Part shown: positions 62,184 through 64,000 of the stretch, piece after piece
How positions within the stretch are numbered: the stretch's first letter is position 1
How the letters are laid out: the number at the start of each line of letters is the position of its first letter
NCBI RefSeq assembly: GCF_028745505.1
Contig: NZ_JAQZZL010000002.1
Location: 806,001-870,000, forward strand
Direction: 5' to 3'
DNA from: Lentisphaera marina
Lineage (GTDB): Bacteria; Verrucomicrobiota; Lentisphaeria; Lentisphaerales; Lentisphaeraceae
DNA length: 64,000 bases
Translations under genes and position numbers: made by a program
The notes under the pieces: model-generated
Database searches by the model: none
What the model was told of the DNA's origin: nothing
The model's input: only the letters and a program-made list of their open reading frames with translations

Positions 62184-64000
62184 CTACTTTGTGCCCAGAT
62201 GTATCTCGGCGAATTGAAGACCAGAGGACTTTTTCACAGATTCTGTAACCACAAGTTTGTACTTGCTGAATGACTGGCTGGTGGCTATGGTGAAATCACG
62301 CGCTTGATGGCGGGAGGAAAATTTCTCATCCGTACGTTTGTCCAGCGACGTCCATTTTTTACCATCATTTGAGCCCAAAAGTTCCCACGACTTTGGATCG
62401 CGCTCAGGCATATCGTTGGCACTGACAATGGTGTATGTTGTTGCTGCCATTGAGGACCCTTTCAATGAGAAAACAAAGGAGGCCGGGAATGTGACATTGT
62501 CATGGTAATATTTTGTGCCGTAGTCCCCGTCCACCAGTGTCTTTGGGCTGTGTTTGCCTTCAGTGTTTGCACTGGCACTGACCGACGCATCCAGTCGGCG
62601 GCTTGTCGGTTTCGGATTGTCAACTTTATGATGAGATTTGTAGGTAACAGGCTTACCGAGTTTATCGACGTTTAAATTATCTCCCATCTCTTGCTGAAGT
62701 TCGGCAAATTCGCTCTTTAATTCCTTTATCTTTGTGGCGTACTCAGGGTTATCTATTAAGTCATTCATCTCAGCCGGATCGTTCTTGATGTTGAACAGGC
62801 GCATTTTCTTTGCCGCAGTTGGATAGAAAATAAGTTTCCAGTCATCCTTCAGAATCATACGCTGAGTGTTTTGGTAACTGCCGTAAATTCTGTCATATTG
62901 AACCTTCTTCTCTCCCTTGATCAAAGGCATCAGACTTTTGAATTCCACATGTGCCGGTTTTTCGGCACCGGCAATCTCAATAGCCGTTGCCATGGCATCC
63001 TGAAGGTAGATTGGCGTATCAATTTTAGAATTTGGTTTTATCCCTGGTCCAACAACAATAAATGGAGGACGCATCGAGTGTTCATACATACTCTGCTTGC
63101 CCATAAGACCGTGATGGCCTGCAGCCAGACCGTGGTCAGCAGTAAAGATGATGTAGGTATTATCCGCTTTTCCACTCGCTTCCAGTGCATCCAGCATACG
63201 CCCGATATGGTGATCCATATAGGTAATTGATGCGTAGTACTCCTGACGGTTGCGTTTGACAGCGTATTCTGTACGCGGGTAAGGAGCCAATCTCTCGTCA
63301 CGTAGATTTTTCCCGCAGATCGCGTTGGCGTATGGATATTCAGGCAGATAGTTTTTCGGAACCTTGATCGAATCAAGCGGGTACATATCCACATACTCTT
63401 TTGGAGCCTGACGCGGGTCATGCGGCGCGTTAAAGGCCAGATACATGAAGAAGGGCTTGTCATCATTCTTGACCTGTTCAAAGAACGTAAGAGTATTATC
63501 GGCCACCACCTGAGTCCAATGGGTTTTCCCTGCCCAGAATCCCCCGTGTTTTTTGTCCCATGGCAGCCATTCGCTCTCATAGAGCTCAGGATTAAAAGTG
63601 CGCCTATAGCGTGCGGCAGCCTGATTCGGCATACTGCCACGCACATCCTTCAGTACGTCAAAACGCGGTTTGCCGGGACAATTGACGTGCCATTTTCCAG
63701 TGATATAGGTTTTATATCCGGCACCCTTCATAATTTCAGACCAGTGTGGATACTGTTTGACACCTTGATCGGCCCGGTGGACAAATTGGCCCGAGTTGAG
63801 CATGGCGCGACTGGCAACACATACCGCGGCGCTCCGAGATCCCATATTATAGGTGTGGGTAAACGATACCCCACGGTTAACCAAACGGTCAAGATTGGGC
63901 GTTTTAATATTCAATTGTCCGTACGCACCAATCGATTCATAGGTCTGATCATCTGCAAAGATAAACATGACGTTCGGCTTTTCCGCAGCACCTTCCGCGG
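62184..64000 (-). CDS. Sulfatase (family S1) with C-terminal discoidin domain (5' end outside window)
   Basis: The frame stays open to the window edge as AEGAAEKPNVMFIFADDQTYESIGAYG, so the true start and signal peptide lie outside; the ATG at 63968 is internal. The catalytic motif reads CVASR: Cys is present but Ala replaces the Pro of CxPxR, a variant I recall from PVC sulfatases. Then ITGKWHVNCPG, AFNAPHDPRQAPKEY, YIIFTADHGLAAGHHGLMGKQSMYEHSMRPPFIVVGPG and LKDDWKLIFYP. The last ~140 residues are an F5/8C domain (SANTEGKHSPKTLVDGDYGTKYYHDNVTFPASFVFSL…LQFAEIHLGTK), for glycan binding. Operonic with the beta-helix gene. Base composition resembles that gene rather than the rest. Confidence 0.9.
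   Translation of the reverse strand, partial: AEGAAEKPNVMFIFADDQTYESIGAYGQLNIKTPNLDRLVNRGVSFTHTYNMGSRSAAVCVASRAMLNSGQFVHRADQGVKQYPHWSEIMKGAGYKTYITGKWHVNCPGKPRFDVLKDVRGSMPNQAAARYRRTFNPELYESEWLPWDKKHGGFWAGKTHWTQVVADNTLTFFEQVKNDDKPFFMYLAFNAPHDPRQAPKEYVDMYPLDSIKVPKNYLPEYPYANAICGKNLRDERLAPYPRTEYAVKRNRQEYYASITYMDHHIGRMLDALEASGKADNTYIIFTADHGLAAGHHGLMGKQSMYEHSMRPPFIVVGPGIKPNSKIDTPIYLQDAMATAIEIAGAEKPAHVEFKSLMPLIKGEKKVQYDRIYGSYQNTQRMILKDDWKLIFYPTAAKKMRLFNIKNDPAEMNDLIDNPEYATKIKELKSEFAELQQEMGDNLNVDKLGKPVTYKSHHKVDNPKPTSRRLDASVSASANTEGKHSPKTLVDGDYGTKYYHDNVTFPASFVFSLKGSSMAATTYTIVSANDMPERDPKSWELLGSNDGKKWTSLDKRTDEKFSSRHQARDFTIATSQSFSKYKLVVTESVKKSSGLQFAEIHLGTK

Overview
The window looks like accessory chromosome of a marine member of the PVC superphylum, most likely a Lentisphaerae (Lentisphaera-like) bacterium. 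The support is the density of secreted sulfatases, the paired DUF1552 and DUF1587/1592/1588/1585 proteins, two dehydrogenase-cytochrome c proteins of planctomycete type, pseudopilins whose leader ends in KFTLIE, and a membrane Ser/Thr kinase with a DWG motif. The DNA is mostly AT-leaning; the last ~5 kb (59-64 kb) appears richer in G/C. No rRNA, tRNA or CRISPR array was seen.

Layout. 0-8.7 kb: partial GH27 lipoprotein, kinase, a lactonase broken by an IS1380-type element and a frameshift, and a dehydrogenase-cytochrome. 8.9-12 kb: two-sulfatase operon. 12-13.8 kb: IS1182-type copy 1. 14-18.2 kb: two sulfatases and a discoidin-like protein. 18.4-25.2 kb: operon of two sulfatases, a TIM-barrel glycosidase and a PhoD-like phosphatase. 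25.5-27.5 kb: sulfatase with HEAT-like tail. 28-31.2 kb: IS110 element and IS1182-type copy 2. 31.4-35.8 kb: GH31, glycosidase and ThuA operon. 35.85-38.86 kb: IS1182-type copy 3 carrying a nested IS. 39-42.2 kb: two sulfatases, the second cut in its signal peptide by another IS1182-type element (42.16-44.86 kb) that is itself split by an IS30 element. 45.4-49.6 kb: DUF1552 plus DUF1592-type pair. 49.8-51.2 kb: pseudopilin with an in-frame stop and a YefM/YoeB module. 51.5-52.9 kb: IS4-type element. 53-55.2 kb: second dehydrogenase-cytochrome. 55.4-59.1 kb: scrambled zone with a CBM6 remnant, a CXXCXGXG protein, a pseudopilin-LamG protein, a ~0.5 kb direct duplication and GH95/sulfatase debris. 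59.2-64 kb: PA14/beta-helix protein and a partial sulfatase-discoidin protein.

Taken together, the intact genes encode an exported system for sulfated polysaccharides: ten sulfatases (one lacking its own signal peptide) with GH27, GH31, GH42-like and beta-helix enzymes, a phosphatase and c-type cytochrome sugar dehydrogenases. No anaerobic or FGE-type sulfatase-maturating enzyme is in the window. Superimposed is heavy IS activity. In several cases insertion sites can be rebuilt from target duplications, and the IS1182-type element repeatedly sits in the loop of intergenic palindromes that belong to a dispersed family of micro-hairpin repeats.
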